Below are positions 1-7,481 of a DNA stretch of 15,012 nucleotides, one piece after another. This DNA comes from Paracoccaceae bacterium (lineage in GTDB: Bacteria; Pseudomonadota; Alphaproteobacteria; Rhodobacterales; Rhodobacteraceae): NCBI GenBank assembly GCA_026982255.1, contig JALSHL010000199.1, positions 1-15,012 on the forward strand, in the 5' to 3' direction. The stretch's first letter is position 1. Every line of letters begins with the position of its first letter. A program made the translations under genes and the position numbers. The notes under the pieces are model-generated. The model saw only the letters and a list, made by a program, of their open reading frames with translations. It searched no databases and was not told the DNA's origin.

Positions 1-10
1 TATTATTACC

Positions 11-39
11 GGACCGCGCCCGATTTCCGGGCGTGGTCC
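11..39 (+). other. Stem-loop in the leader upstream of rpoA
   Basis: Positions 11-22 (GGACCGCGCCCG) can pair with 28-39 (CGGGCGTGGTCC), giving a 12-bp stem with one G-U pair and a 5-base loop. The bases after it (ATGCTATTTCT) are only mildly T-rich, so this could be a weak terminator, an attenuator or an mRNA-stabilising hairpin. In alphaproteobacteria rpoA normally follows rpsK, so this is probably the rpsK-rpoA intergenic hairpin; rpsK itself is not visible here. Confidence 0.55.
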
Positions 40-61
40 ATGCTATTTCTAAACCTCGGGC

Positions 62-88
62 GTTCCCGCACCGGATCCAGTCGGGAAC
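62..88 (+). other. Second inverted repeat just before the rpoA ribosome-binding site
   Basis: GTTCCCG at 62-68 and CGGGAAC at 82-88 form a perfect 7-bp inverted repeat with a 13-base loop. It ends six bases before the Shine-Dalgarno sequence GGAGG (95-99) of rpoA, so folding could affect ribosome access. This role is inference from position. Confidence 0.4.
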
Positions 89-106
89 AAGTATGGAGGC
101 CATAAT

Positions 107-1123
107 ATGATCCAGAAGAATTGGCGCGAACTCATCCGCCCCACCTCGCTCGACATCAAGCCGGGCGCTGACAGCCTGCGCACTGCCACCGCCGTGGCCG
201 AGCCGCTGGAGCGCGGTTTCGGCCTGACGCTCGGCAATGCGCTGCGTCGCGTTCTGCTGTCCTCGCTGCAGGGTGCCGCGATTACCTCGGTGCAGATCGA
301 CAATGTTCTGCACGAGTTTTCCAGCGTTGACGGTGTGCGCGAAGACGTCACCGATATCGTGCTGAACCTCAAAGGCGTTGCGGTTTCCATGGAAGTCGAA
401 GGCCCGAAAAAGGTTGCCATCAGCGCAACCGGTCCGGGTGTTGTCACCGCCGGCGATATTGCCGAGACCAATGGCATCGAAATCCTGAACAAGGACCACG
501 TGATCTGTCACCTCGACGACGGCGCCAACCTCTATATGGAGCTGACCATTGAAACCGGCAAAGGCTACGTTGCTGCCGACAAGAACCGCCCCGAAGATGC
601 GCCGATCGGCCTGATTTCGGTCGATGCGCTGTTCTCGCCGGTGAAAAAGGCCTCCTACAAGGTCGAGCCGACCCGTGAAGGGCAGGTTCTGGACTATGAC
701 AAGCTGACGCTGAATGTCGAAACCGATGGTTCGATCTCGCCCGAAGATGCGATCGCTTTCGCGGCCCGTATCCTTCAGGACCAGCTTTCCACCTTCGTCA
801 ATTTCGACGAGCCGGAAGCGGCTGGTCGTGACGAGGAAGAGGATGATCTGGAGTTCAACCCGCTTCTGCTGAAGAAAGTGGACGAGCTGGAACTTTCGGT
901 GCGCTCGGCAAACTGCCTGAAAAACGACAACATCGTTTACATCGGCGATCTGATCCAGAAAACCGAGGCGGAAATGCTCCGCACCCCGAACTTCGGTCGC
1001 AAGTCGCTGAACGAGATCAAAGAGGTTCTGACCACAATGGGTCTGCACCTCGGCATGGATATCATCGACTGGCCGCCGGACAATATCGAGGAACTGGCCA
1101 AGAAATTCGAAGACCACTTCTAG
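107..1123 (+). CDS. rpoA: DNA-directed RNA polymerase subunit alpha
   Basis: This 338-residue protein is the alpha subunit of RNA polymerase. Its dimer nucleates core enzyme assembly and its C-terminal domain contacts UP elements and activators. The N-terminal assembly domain (about residues 1-235) contains the typical GFGLTLGNALRRVLLSS stretch near residues 38-54. An acidic linker (DEEEDD, about 240-250) leads to the C-terminal domain (about 255-320), with the helix-hairpin-helix pattern LSVRSANCLKN...IGDLIQKTEAEMLRTPNFGRKSLNEIKEVL. Length is normal for the family. The start is supported by GGAGG at 95-99, seven bases before the ATG. It lies directly upstream of rplQ, the usual end of the alpha ribosomal operon. 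Confidence 0.98.
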   Translation: MIQKNWRELIRPTSLDIKPGADSLRTATAVAEPLERGFGLTLGNALRRVLLSSLQGAAITSVQIDNVLHEFSSVDGVREDVTDIVLNLKGVAVSMEVEGPKKVAISATGPGVVTAGDIAETNGIEILNKDHVICHLDDGANLYMELTIETGKGYVAADKNRPEDAPIGLISVDALFSPVKKASYKVEPTREGQVLDYDKLTLNVETDGSISPEDAIAFAARILQDQLSTFVNFDEPEAAGRDEEEDDLEFNPLLLKKVDELELSVRSANCLKNDNIVYIGDLIQKTEAEMLRTPNFGRKSLNEIKEVLTTMGLHLGMDIIDWPPDNIEELAKKFEDHF

Positions 1124-1131
1124 GTTTTTGC

Positions 1132-1149
1132 GGCGGGGGCAACCCCGCC
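1132..1149 (+). other. rpoA-rplQ intergenic hairpin with GCAA tetraloop
   Basis: GGCGGGG at 1132-1138 pairs perfectly with CCCCGCC at 1143-1149 around a GCAA loop (1139-1142), a GNRA-type tetraloop. There is no downstream T run, so a termination role is unlikely. A stabilising or processing element between rpoA and rplQ is more plausible. It begins 9 bases after the rpoA stop. Confidence 0.55.
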
Positions 1150-1228
1150 AACCTCGGGCAATCCCGCCCCAAGGAGAGCAGTCCACCCGCATGGGCTGCC
1201 AGACAAAGTATAAAGAAGGATTAAGAAA

Positions 1229-1654
1229 ATGCGTCACGGAAACGGTTATCGCAAACTCAACCGCACCCACGAACACCGCAAGGCGATGTTCGCGAATATG
1301 GTATGCTCGCTGGTCGAGCATGAGCAGATCAAGACGACTCTGCCCAAGGCCAAGGAGCTCAAGCGCATCATCGACAAGATGATCACGCTGGGTAAAAAGG
1401 GTGATCTGCACTCCCGCCGCATCGCGCTGTCGCGTATGAAGCAGGAAGATGCCGTGAAAAAACTTTTCGACGTTCTCGGCCCGCGCTATGCCGACCGTCA
1501 GGGCGGTTACGCCCGCGTTCTGAAGGCCGGTTTCCGTTACGGCGATATGGCCCCGATGGCGATCATCGAACTGGTCGACCGCGACCCGGATGCCAAAGGC
1601 GCCGCCGACAAGGCGCGCGTTGCCGCCGAAGAGGCGATGGCCGACGAAGAATAG
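1229..1654 (+). CDS. rplQ: 50S ribosomal protein L17
   Basis: This 141-residue protein is bL17 of the large ribosomal subunit, located near the exit of the peptide tunnel. The N-terminus carries the family signature MRHGNGYRKLNRTHEHRKAM, followed by a short core (EHEQIKTTLPKAKELKRIIDKMITLGKKGDL) and the conserved GGYARVLKAGFRYGDMAPMAIIELVDR near residues 90-117. The acidic C-terminal tail (EEAMADEE) is common in alphaproteobacteria. The ATG at 1229 is preceded by GAAGGA (1215-1220) at good spacing. It is the last gene of the rpoA-rplQ unit and is followed by a strong terminator. Confidence 0.98.
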   Translation: MRHGNGYRKLNRTHEHRKAMFANMVCSLVEHEQIKTTLPKAKELKRIIDKMITLGKKGDLHSRRIALSRMKQEDAVKKLFDVLGPRYADRQGGYARVLKAGFRYGDMAPMAIIELVDRDPDAKGAADKARVAAEEAMADEE

Positions 1655-1683
1655 GCTGCGCTTATCGCAGGCTGAACTACGAT

Positions 1684-1709
1684 AAACCCCGGGTATTGCC
1701 CGGGGTTTT
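1684..1709 (+). terminator. Rho-independent terminator after rplQ
   Basis: AAACCCCGGG at 1684-1693 pairs perfectly with CCCGGGGTTT at 1699-1708 around TATTG, followed by T (1706-1709 is TTTT). This is a 10-bp G/C-rich stem with a T tract 30 bases after the rplQ stop. The A run on the 5' side means it could also work on the other strand, but no gene is seen arriving from that direction. Confidence 0.88.
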
Positions 1710-1742
1710 GCTTTCGGGGTCATCTGGAACACGGATATTCGT

Positions 1743-2960
1743 ATGACGCTATTTGACGGGGTATTGCTTTTGATTGCAGCGGGGTTTGCCGTGGCTTCCA
1801 TGCTGCCGAAAATCCGGAACAATGCCTGGTGGCATGCTACGGTAACCCCGCTGGCTTCGATCATCGGCAGCGGTTTTCTGGTGATTGCACCCTTGCTGGC
1901 GGATGTGGCCGGTTCGTATGCGCTTGCCGCAATGGGGCTGATTGTGGCGCTGGCCTATGTGATCGGGCATGCGGTGCGCTTCAATATCATCAACAGCGAA
2001 TCACTGGAGGCGAGGCACAGCGGACCGCGCGGATTGTATGCCGCCAGCCATCTGTCCAACCTGTCTCTGACCGTCGCCTACGTGATTTCCGTCGCTTTCT
2101 ATATCCGGCTGCTGGCGTCCTTTGCGCTTTCGATGACGCCTTATACCGGCGCCGGATACGAGGATCTGTTGGCCACGGCCATTCTTGCCGCGATCGGCAT
2201 TGTGGGCTGGTTCCACGGGTTGAGGGGGTTGGAATTTGTCGAAACCATTTCGGTTTCCATCAAGCTGTCTATTATTGTCGCTCTGCTTGCCGCGTTATTC
2301 GGGCACAACCTCGGCACCGGTCAATGGAGTGCGGAACTGGTGCCCGCCGATGTCGATGTCTGGACACGCCTTCGGATGCTGGCAGGTATGTTGCTGGTCG
2401 TGCAGGGCTTCGAGACATCCCGCTATCTGGGCGAGGCCTACCCTCCACAGATGCGCAAGAAAACCATGCAGTGGGCGCAGCTTTCCAGTGGCGCAATCTA
2501 TCTGCTGTTCGTTGCGCTTGTTGTGCCTGTTCTGGTCTATCTGCCTGAAGGCAAACCGAGCGAGACCGCCATCATCGGGGTAACCGGTCACGTCGCATGG
2601 GTATTGCCCTACCTGCTGGTTTTCGCGGCCCTGATGAGCCAGCTTTCCGCCGGAATCGCCGACACGGTCGGGGCTGGCGGGCTCGTGGTGGAGGAAACCC
2701 ACAGGCGTATCCGCGAGCGTCTAGCTTACCCGGTCCTGATTGCTTTCTCCATTGCCCTCATCTGGTTGTTCAATATTTTCGAGGTGATCGCCATCGCTTC
2801 GCGCACCTTCGCGTTCTATTATATGATGCAGGCGGTCATCGCCTTTATGGTAGCGGGCAAAACCTTGACGGGGCGTAAACGGGTTGTGCAACAAATCGGG
2901 TTTGCATCGCTCGCAATGCTCCTTGCTCTGATCGTTCTGTTCGCGCTTCCGGCCGAGTAG
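1743..2960 (+). CDS. APC-superfamily-like integral membrane permease, substrate unknown
   Basis: This 405-residue inner-membrane protein has about 12 predicted helices (roughly residues 4-22, 33-54, 58-80, 108-131, 142-160, 171-188, 210-226, 248-268, 283-303, 328-346, 354-371, 384-402). Two motifs point to the amino acid/polyamine/organocation (APC, LeuT-fold) superfamily: IIGSGFLV (about 40-47), like the unwound first helix, and GFETSRYLGE (222-231) followed by YPPQMRKKTM, like the GFE...E.NP segment of the sixth APC helix. Numbered this way, helix 4-22 is an extra N-terminal helix. The substrate cannot be read from sequence; no family-level orthologue comes to mind. The start has no clear Shine-Dalgarno sequence, and only 33 bases separate it from the rplQ terminator, so its promoter is unclear. 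An in-frame later start is possible. Confidence 0.72.
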   Translation: MTLFDGVLLLIAAGFAVASMLPKIRNNAWWHATVTPLASIIGSGFLVIAPLLADVAGSYALAAMGLIVALAYVIGHAVRFNIINSESLEARHSGPRGLYAASHLSNLSLTVAYVISVAFYIRLLASFALSMTPYTGAGYEDLLATAILAAIGIVGWFHGLRGLEFVETISVSIKLSIIVALLAALFGHNLGTGQWSAELVPADVDVWTRLRMLAGMLLVVQGFETSRYLGEAYPPQMRKKTMQWAQLSSGAIYLLFVALVVPVLVYLPEGKPSETAIIGVTGHVAWVLPYLLVFAALMSQLSAGIADTVGAGGLVVEETHRRIRERLAYPVLIAFSIALIWLFNIFEVIAIASRTFAFYYMMQAVIAFMVAGKTLTGRKRVVQQIGFASLAMLLALIVLFALPAE

Positions 2961-2998
2961 TCCTTTTCCTTGCGCCGGTTTCGCGTTAGGTCTGGCAT

Positions 2999-4306
2999 AT
3001 GAGCGACCTTTTCGATCAACACCCCGAGGCCCTGCCGCCCCAGACCGCGCCGCGTCCGCTGGCCGACCGGATGCGCCCGCGCCGTCTGGCGGATGTTGTC
3101 GGGCAGGGGCATATTCTGGGGGCCGAGGGGCCGCTGGGGCAGATGCTGCTGCATGGCAATCTGTCCTCGCTGATCCTCTGGGGGCCGCCGGGGGTGGGCA
3201 AAACCACCATCGCGCGGTTGCTCGCGGATGAAACCGATCTGGCATTTATGCAGATCAGCGCGATCTTTACCGGCATGCCGGAACTGCGCAAAGTGTTCGA
3301 GGCCGCGAAACTCCGCCGCCAGAATGGCAAGGGCACGCTGCTGTTTGTGGATGAGATCCACCGTTTCAACAAGGCGCAGCAGGACGGGTTTCTGCCGCAT
3401 ATGGAGGATGGCACCATCCTGCTGGTTGGCGCGACGACGGAAAACCCCAGTTTCGAGCTGAACTCCGCTGTTCTGAGCCGCGCACAGGTGATGATCCTGG
3501 AACGGCTTACCCCCGCCGATCTGGAACTGCTGGTGCAGCGGGCGGAAAAGGAGATGGAGAAGCTCCTTCCGGTTACGGCCGACGCGCGCGAGGCGCTGAT
3601 CGAAATGGCTGACGGCGACGGGCGTGCATTGTTGAACCTGCTGGAACAGGTGTTCACATGGAAGGATACCGTTGATCGCGATGCCCTGTCCAAACGCCTG
3701 TCGCGCCGTGCGCCGAAATACGACAAATCCGGCGAAGAACATTACAACCTGATCTCAGCCCTGCACAAATCCGTGCGCGGCTCGGACCCGGATGCGGCGC
3801 TCTACTGGTTCGCGCGTATGTTGCAGGGGGGCGAGGACCCGCGTTATCTGGCGCGGCGCATCACCCGCATGGCGATCGAGGATATCGGGCTGGCCGACCC
3901 TGACGCGCAACGCCTGTGCCTTGATGCTTGGCAGACCTACGAGCGGCTCGGCTCGCCGGAGGGGGAGCTGGCGCTGGGGCAGGCGGTGATGTATCTGGCG
4001 CTGGCGCCGAAATCCAATGCCTCCTATGCCGCATTCAAGAATGCCATGTCGGCGGCGAAACAAACCGGTTCCGCCCCTCCACCAAAACATATCCTGAATG
4101 CGCCGACGGCGATGATGAAGGAGCACGGGTTTGGCGACGGTTACGAATACGATCACGATGCCGAGGACGGGTTTTCGGGCCAGAACTATTTCCCCGAGGA
4201 TATGCGGCGCGGTGTCTATTATATGCCGGTGGAGCGGGGCCATGAGCGCGAGTTGAAAAAGAGGCTCGACTATTTCGCGCGGCTTCGGGCCAAGCGCAAG
4301 GGTTGA
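2999..4306 (+). CDS. rarA: Replication-associated recombination protein A (RarA/MgsA), AAA+ ATPase
   Basis: This 435-residue AAA+ ATPase belongs to the RarA/MgsA/WRNIP1 family, related to clamp-loader subunits, which acts at stalled replication forks. The sequence shows RPRRLADVVGQGHI near the N-terminus (27-39), Walker A GPPGVGKTT (62-70), Walker B LLFVDEIHRF (114-123), sensor 1 GATTENPSF (144-152) and a Ser-Arg finger at 160-161. The C-terminal family part includes SALHKSVRGSDPDAALYW, LARRITRMAIEDIGLADP and a late YMPVERGHERELKKRL. Length is close to the E. coli protein (447). It starts 38 bases after the permease stop with only a weak Shine-Dalgarno (TAGG at 2987-2990). An N-terminal FDQ-containing segment (MSDLFDQ) resembles a short clamp- or SSB-binding peptide seen in this family; that reading is inference. 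Confidence 0.95.
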   Translation: MSDLFDQHPEALPPQTAPRPLADRMRPRRLADVVGQGHILGAEGPLGQMLLHGNLSSLILWGPPGVGKTTIARLLADETDLAFMQISAIFTGMPELRKVFEAAKLRRQNGKGTLLFVDEIHRFNKAQQDGFLPHMEDGTILLVGATTENPSFELNSAVLSRAQVMILERLTPADLELLVQRAEKEMEKLLPVTADAREALIEMADGDGRALLNLLEQVFTWKDTVDRDALSKRLSRRAPKYDKSGEEHYNLISALHKSVRGSDPDAALYWFARMLQGGEDPRYLARRITRMAIEDIGLADPDAQRLCLDAWQTYERLGSPEGELALGQAVMYLALAPKSNASYAAFKNAMSAAKQTGSAPPPKHILNAPTAMMKEHGFGDGYEYDHDAEDGFSGQNYFPEDMRRGVYYMPVERGHERELKKRLDYFARLRAKRKG

Positions 4307-4349
4307 CAATTCCCCCGCGCGGGCTTTGAACAGCGCCAAAGGAGAAACC

Positions 4350-4730
4350 ATGTCCACAGTTCTACAAGTTGCCCTTGGTGGCGCCATCGGAGCCTCGGCC
4401 CGCTATCTGAGCGGCGCCGCGATTCTGCGCGCTCTGGGTAGCAACTTCCCCTATGGCACGATGTTCGTGAATGTCGTCGGTTCGTTCGTGATGGGACTGC
4501 TGGCGGTCTACCTGATGGAGCGGATGGACGGCAGCTTCGGCCGGTTTGCGCCGTTTCTGATGACGGGGGTTATGGGCGGGTTTACCACCTTCAGCGCCTA
4601 TTCGCTGGATGCGCTTTATCTGATCGAGCGGGGGCGGTTTGCGGCGGCGACTGTATATATGGGCGGTTCCGTTGTTCTGGCCATTGCCGCGCTGTTTGCC
4701 GGCATGACTTTGGCGAGGGCAATCGCATGA
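4350..4730 (+). CDS. crcB: Fluoride ion channel CrcB/Fluc
   Basis: This 126-residue, four-helix membrane protein is a Fluc/CrcB fluoride exporter channel, which works as an antiparallel dimer and keeps cytoplasmic fluoride low. Family features are GGAIGASARYL (10-20), FVNVVGSFVMGLL with the conserved Asn41, and GVMGGFTTFSAYSLD (73-87), which holds the Phe-box residues Phe78 and Phe81 and the Gly77/Thr80 positions of the central sodium site. I chose ATG 4350 because AAAGGAG (4338-4344) lies just before it; a TTG at 4326 would place the Shine-Dalgarno inside the gene. Its stop overlaps the next start by ATGA. No fluoride riboswitch is visible in the 43-base gap upstream, so expression appears to be by operon read-through. 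Confidence 0.95.
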   Translation: MSTVLQVALGGAIGASARYLSGAAILRALGSNFPYGTMFVNVVGSFVMGLLAVYLMERMDGSFGRFAPFLMTGVMGGFTTFSAYSLDALYLIERGRFAAATVYMGGSVVLAIAALFAGMTLARAIA

Positions 4731-5776
4731 GCCAGGTGCAATATCTCGAAGTCGATGCGGACGGAGAGGACCAGCGCCTCGACCGCTGGTTCCGCCGGAT
4801 TTTTCCGCATATCCCGCAGGGCCGTATAGAAAAGATGTGCCGCAAGGGCGAGATCCGTGTGGATGGCGGACGGGTGAAAACCTCGACCCGTCTGGCGGAG
4901 GGGCAAAAAGTGCGCATTCCGCCGCTGCCGACGGCGGATGAAACGGCGCGGAAAAAGGCGGAACACAATGCTGTTTCCGATGCGGATGCTGCGATGATCC
5001 GGTCCTGCGTGATCTACAGGGACGACGATATTATTGTGCTGAACAAACCCGCGGGCCTGCCGGTGCAGGGAGGCTCCGGCCAGACACGCCATATCGACGG
5101 GCTGGCCGAGGCACTGAAATTCGACAATGACGCGAAACCGAAGCTGGTGCACCGGCTGGACAAGGATACCTCCGGCGTTCTGCTTCTGGCTCGTAACGGG
5201 CGCGCGGCCAAAGGGCTGGCGAAGGCGTTTCAGGACAAGACCACGCGGAAAATCTATTGGGCGCTGGTGGCGGGACAGCCCGAGCAGAACATCGGCACCA
5301 TCCGTTTCGGGCTGGTGAAGCAGTCCGGTCACGGGCCGAACAATGCAGGCGAGAAAATGGTCTGTATCCCGCCGAATCTGATCGATGAAACGCCCGGCGC
5401 CAAACGTGCCACCACGGATTTTGTGGTGATCGAGAGTGTCGGCAAACGCGCCACATGGGTTGGCCTTGCACCTATTACCGGTCGCACGCACCAGCTGCGC
5501 GCGCACATGGCCGAGATCGGCTGCCCGATTGCCGGCGATGGAAAGTATGGCGGTTCCTCGCAGGTTAACGAGGGCGAGGGCTGGGGTGCGCAGCTTGGCG
5601 GGGCAATCAGCCGGAAAATGCACCTGCATGCGCGTTCGATCACGTTGAAACACCCGATCACCGGCAAGGAAATGTTCTTCGAGGCGCCGTTGCCCGACCA
5701 TATGCAGCGCACATGGGATTTTTTCGGCTGGGATCTGAAATGGGCGCCGAAAAACCCGTTCGGGATGTACGAATGA
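4727..5776 (+). CDS. rluC: RluA-family 23S rRNA pseudouridine synthase (RluC-like)
   Basis: This 349-residue enzyme isomerises specific uridines in large-subunit rRNA. E. coli RluC modifies 955, 2504 and 2580; the exact targets here are inferred. An N-terminal S4 RNA-binding domain spans about 17-65 (RLDRWFRRIFP...GRIEKMCRKGEIRVDGGRV). The catalytic domain follows, with VLNKPAGLPVQGG (104-116), HRLDKDTSGVLLLARN (142-157) holding the catalytic Asp145, and the conserved TGRTHQLRAHM (251-261) and GCPIAGDGKYGG. It is about 30 residues longer than E. coli RluC. It overlaps crcB by 4 bases at the start and the HAD gene by 4 bases at the end, which suggests translational coupling. RluA or RluD specificity cannot be excluded from sequence alone. 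Confidence 0.88.
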   Translation: MSQVQYLEVDADGEDQRLDRWFRRIFPHIPQGRIEKMCRKGEIRVDGGRVKTSTRLAEGQKVRIPPLPTADETARKKAEHNAVSDADAAMIRSCVIYRDDDIIVLNKPAGLPVQGGSGQTRHIDGLAEALKFDNDAKPKLVHRLDKDTSGVLLLARNGRAAKGLAKAFQDKTTRKIYWALVAGQPEQNIGTIRFGLVKQSGHGPNNAGEKMVCIPPNLIDETPGAKRATTDFVVIESVGKRATWVGLAPITGRTHQLRAHMAEIGCPIAGDGKYGGSSQVNEGEGWGAQLGGAISRKMHLHARSITLKHPITGKEMFFEAPLPDHMQRTWDFFGWDLKWAPKNPFGMYE

Positions 5777-6447
5777 GTGATTTGCGTCTGGTCGTGTTCG
5801 ATATGGACGGTACGCTGATCGACTCGCAGGCCTTTATCCTTGCGGCGATGAAGCGGGCGTTCGCCAAGGCAGGTTGGCCCGCGCCGAAGGACAGCGAGGT
5901 TCTGGCGATTGTCGGCCTGTCGCTGGAGGAGGCGGTGTCCACTATCCTGCCGCATTTGTCTGCCGTGGAAGCGCGCGAAGGGGCCAACCTTTACCGCGAG
6001 AGCTTCATCGAGTTGCGCGCCGAGCGTGGAGGCGAGGCGACTTCGGCCCTTTACCCCGGAGCCCGCGCGGCACTGGAACGTTTGCACCGGCAGGAGGAAA
6101 CCCTGCTCGGGGTCGCGACCGGCAAGGCGCGACGCGGGCTGGATCATGCCTACAAATCCCATGACCTCGGCCGTTTTTTTGTGACCAGCCAGACCGCGGA
6201 CGATCATCCGTCGAAACCGCACCCCTCGATGCTGGAACGCGCGCTTTATGAAACCGGCTGCGAGGCGCAGCAGGCGGTGATGATTGGCGATACGGAATTC
6301 GATATTGCCATGGGGAAAGCCGCCGGTTTTGCGACTGTCGCGGTCAGTTGGGGCTATCACCCGCTGGAACGGCTGGCGCAGGCCGATTATCTGATTGACG
6401 ATTTCGCCGCGCTCGACGCGGTTTTGGACGATATCTGGAGAGGTTGA
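5773..6447 (+). CDS. HAD-superfamily (subfamily IA) phosphatase, phosphoglycolate-phosphatase-like
   Basis: This 224-residue cytoplasmic hydrolase has the four HAD motifs. Motif I is VVFDMDGTLIDS with nucleophile Asp10 and general acid Asp12; motif II Thr116 lies in GVATGKARR; motif III Lys148 lies in SKPHPSM; motif IV is MIGDTEFDIAMG (170-181) with acidic Asp173 and Asp177. The helical cap lies between motifs I and II (about 18-90), so it is subfamily IA, like Gph or pyrophosphatase PpaX. The true substrate is not determined. The start ATG at 5773 overlaps the rluC stop as ATGA; a longer in-frame reading from 5713 would only add residues encoded inside rluC and lacks its own Shine-Dalgarno. 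The ATP12-family gene begins one base after its stop. Confidence 0.9.
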   Translation: MSDLRLVVFDMDGTLIDSQAFILAAMKRAFAKAGWPAPKDSEVLAIVGLSLEEAVSTILPHLSAVEAREGANLYRESFIELRAERGGEATSALYPGARAALERLHRQEETLLGVATGKARRGLDHAYKSHDLGRFFVTSQTADDHPSKPHPSMLERALYETGCEAQQAVMIGDTEFDIAMGKAAGFATVAVSWGYHPLERLAQADYLIDDFAALDAVLDDIWRG

Positions 6448-6448
6448 C

Positions 6449-7153
6449 ATGAACACCCCGCTCAACAAACGTTTCTGGAAAGAGGTTTCGGTCGTCCGCA
6501 AGGACGATGGCTTCGCCGTGTTTCTGGACAATCGCCCGCTGAAAACGCCGACCAAAGCGCCGCTTCTGGCACCAACGGAAGCGCTGGCCGAGGCGATTGC
6601 CGACGAGTGGCGCGCGGTGGAGGAGAAAATCGACCCGCGCACAATGCACCTGACCCGTTGTGCGAATGCGACTATCGACAAGGTGCGCAACGAGCATGGG
6701 GCGGTGGCGGCGATGTTGGCGGCATATGGTGCGACGGATCTGTTGTGTTATCGGGCCGAAAGTCCGGAGAGTTTGGCCAAGCGCCAGCAGGAGGCATGGG
6801 ATCCGCTTCTGGAATGGCTGGAAAATACGCACGGGGTTGTGCTGAATGTCACCTCTGGCGTCATGCACATTGCGCAACCCGAAGAGGGGCAGGAAAAACT
6901 GCGCCGGATAGTGCGGGATTTTGACCCTTGGCGTATGACGGCACTGCACGATCTGGTCACCATTTCCGGTTCGCTGGTTCTGGCGCTTGCTACGGTCGAA
7001 GGGCACCTGACGCCGTCGGCCTCGTGGGAGTTGTCGCGGATAGACGATAAGTGGCAGGAAGAACAGTGGGGCACAGACGATGAAGCCCGCGCTGCTGCCG
7101 AAGTGAAGTTTCAGGATTATTGCAAAGCGGCCCGGCTACTGGATTTGCTGTAG
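6449..7153 (+). CDS. ATP12-family F1-ATPase assembly chaperone
   Basis: This 234-residue protein matches the ATP12 family, whose mitochondrial members bind the F1 alpha subunit before it joins the hexamer. Alphaproteobacterial homologues are the bacterial relatives. Family hallmarks seen are RFWKEVSVV...GFAVFLDNRPLKTPTKAPLLAPTEALAEAIADEWRAVEEKIDPRTMHLTRCANATIDKV (about 7-78), CYRAESPESLAKRQQEAWDPLLEWLE, the central MTALHDLVTISGSLVLALA, and a C-terminal QWGTDDEARAAAE. GGAGAGG (6437-6443) precedes the ATG at 6449; the preceding gene ends at 6447. An upstream in-frame ATG at 6395 lies inside the HAD gene and is not favoured. The atp operon itself is not in the window. No convincing terminator follows. 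Confidence 0.93.
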   Translation: MNTPLNKRFWKEVSVVRKDDGFAVFLDNRPLKTPTKAPLLAPTEALAEAIADEWRAVEEKIDPRTMHLTRCANATIDKVRNEHGAVAAMLAAYGATDLLCYRAESPESLAKRQQEAWDPLLEWLENTHGVVLNVTSGVMHIAQPEEGQEKLRRIVRDFDPWRMTALHDLVTISGSLVLALATVEGHLTPSASWELSRIDDKWQEEQWGTDDEARAAAEVKFQDYCKAARLLDLL

Positions 7154-7292
7154 GGAACGATTCTCGAAAAAACGCAAAATTGCGATTCCGGTTTCGTGCA
7201 ATGCCTGCAATTCCGGCGTTCCGTTCGGTTTTTCAGGCAAGGCCGTGCAAAAAAAATCGGCAGGGCAGGAAAAAAACACATAGGGGATTTCG

Positions 7293-7327
7293 AATTCTGT
7301 TCGGTGATTTGTTTCATCACCGGAATT
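7293..7327. repeat. Bulged 12-bp stem-loop in the A/T-rich part of the intergenic region
   Basis: CGGTGAT (7302-7308) pairs with ATCACCG (7316-7322) around a 7-base loop. After a TGTT bulge on the 5' side, AATTC (7293-7297) continues pairing with GAATT (7323-7327). No T run follows directly on either strand, so it is not a classical terminator. Function unknown. Confidence 0.45.
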
Positions 7328-7481
7328 TATAGGACCATATAGGTCAGTAGTTGTGACAAAAATATCGGGGGTAGCACCTTGAACAATGCCAATACTCGCG
7401 CTCTCCATCAACTCTGCCGCCAGACACCCCTGATAGTAGAAAGGGTAGCAGTGCCCTGCCGGTTATCCACATGGACTCTAT

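Noticed and set aside
1128..1382. 84-residue + strand frame overlapping rplQ
   Set aside because: Out of frame with rplQ, low-complexity Arg/Ser tail, no Shine-Dalgarno; rplQ is the real gene.
2819..3742. 307-residue minus-strand open frame
   Set aside because: Antisense shadow of rarA and the permease tail; no motifs.
4307..4349. Possible fluoride riboswitch upstream of crcB
   Set aside because: The gap is only 43 bases, has no pseudoknot-like conserved pattern, and the gene has a normal Shine-Dalgarno in an operon.
4616..5701. 361-residue minus-strand open frame
   Set aside because: Antisense to rluC and the end of crcB, with no recognisable motifs.
5329..6690. 453-residue minus-strand open frame
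   Set aside because: It runs antisense across the ends or bodies of rluC, the HAD gene and the ATP12 gene, all of which have clear family motifs. Composition is typical of the shadow of G/C-rich genes, with no recognisable domain.
7154..7190. Terminator after the ATP12 gene
   Set aside because: CGCA/TGCG at 7173-7184 is only a 4-bp stem with an A-rich surround and no T tract, so it is too weak to call.
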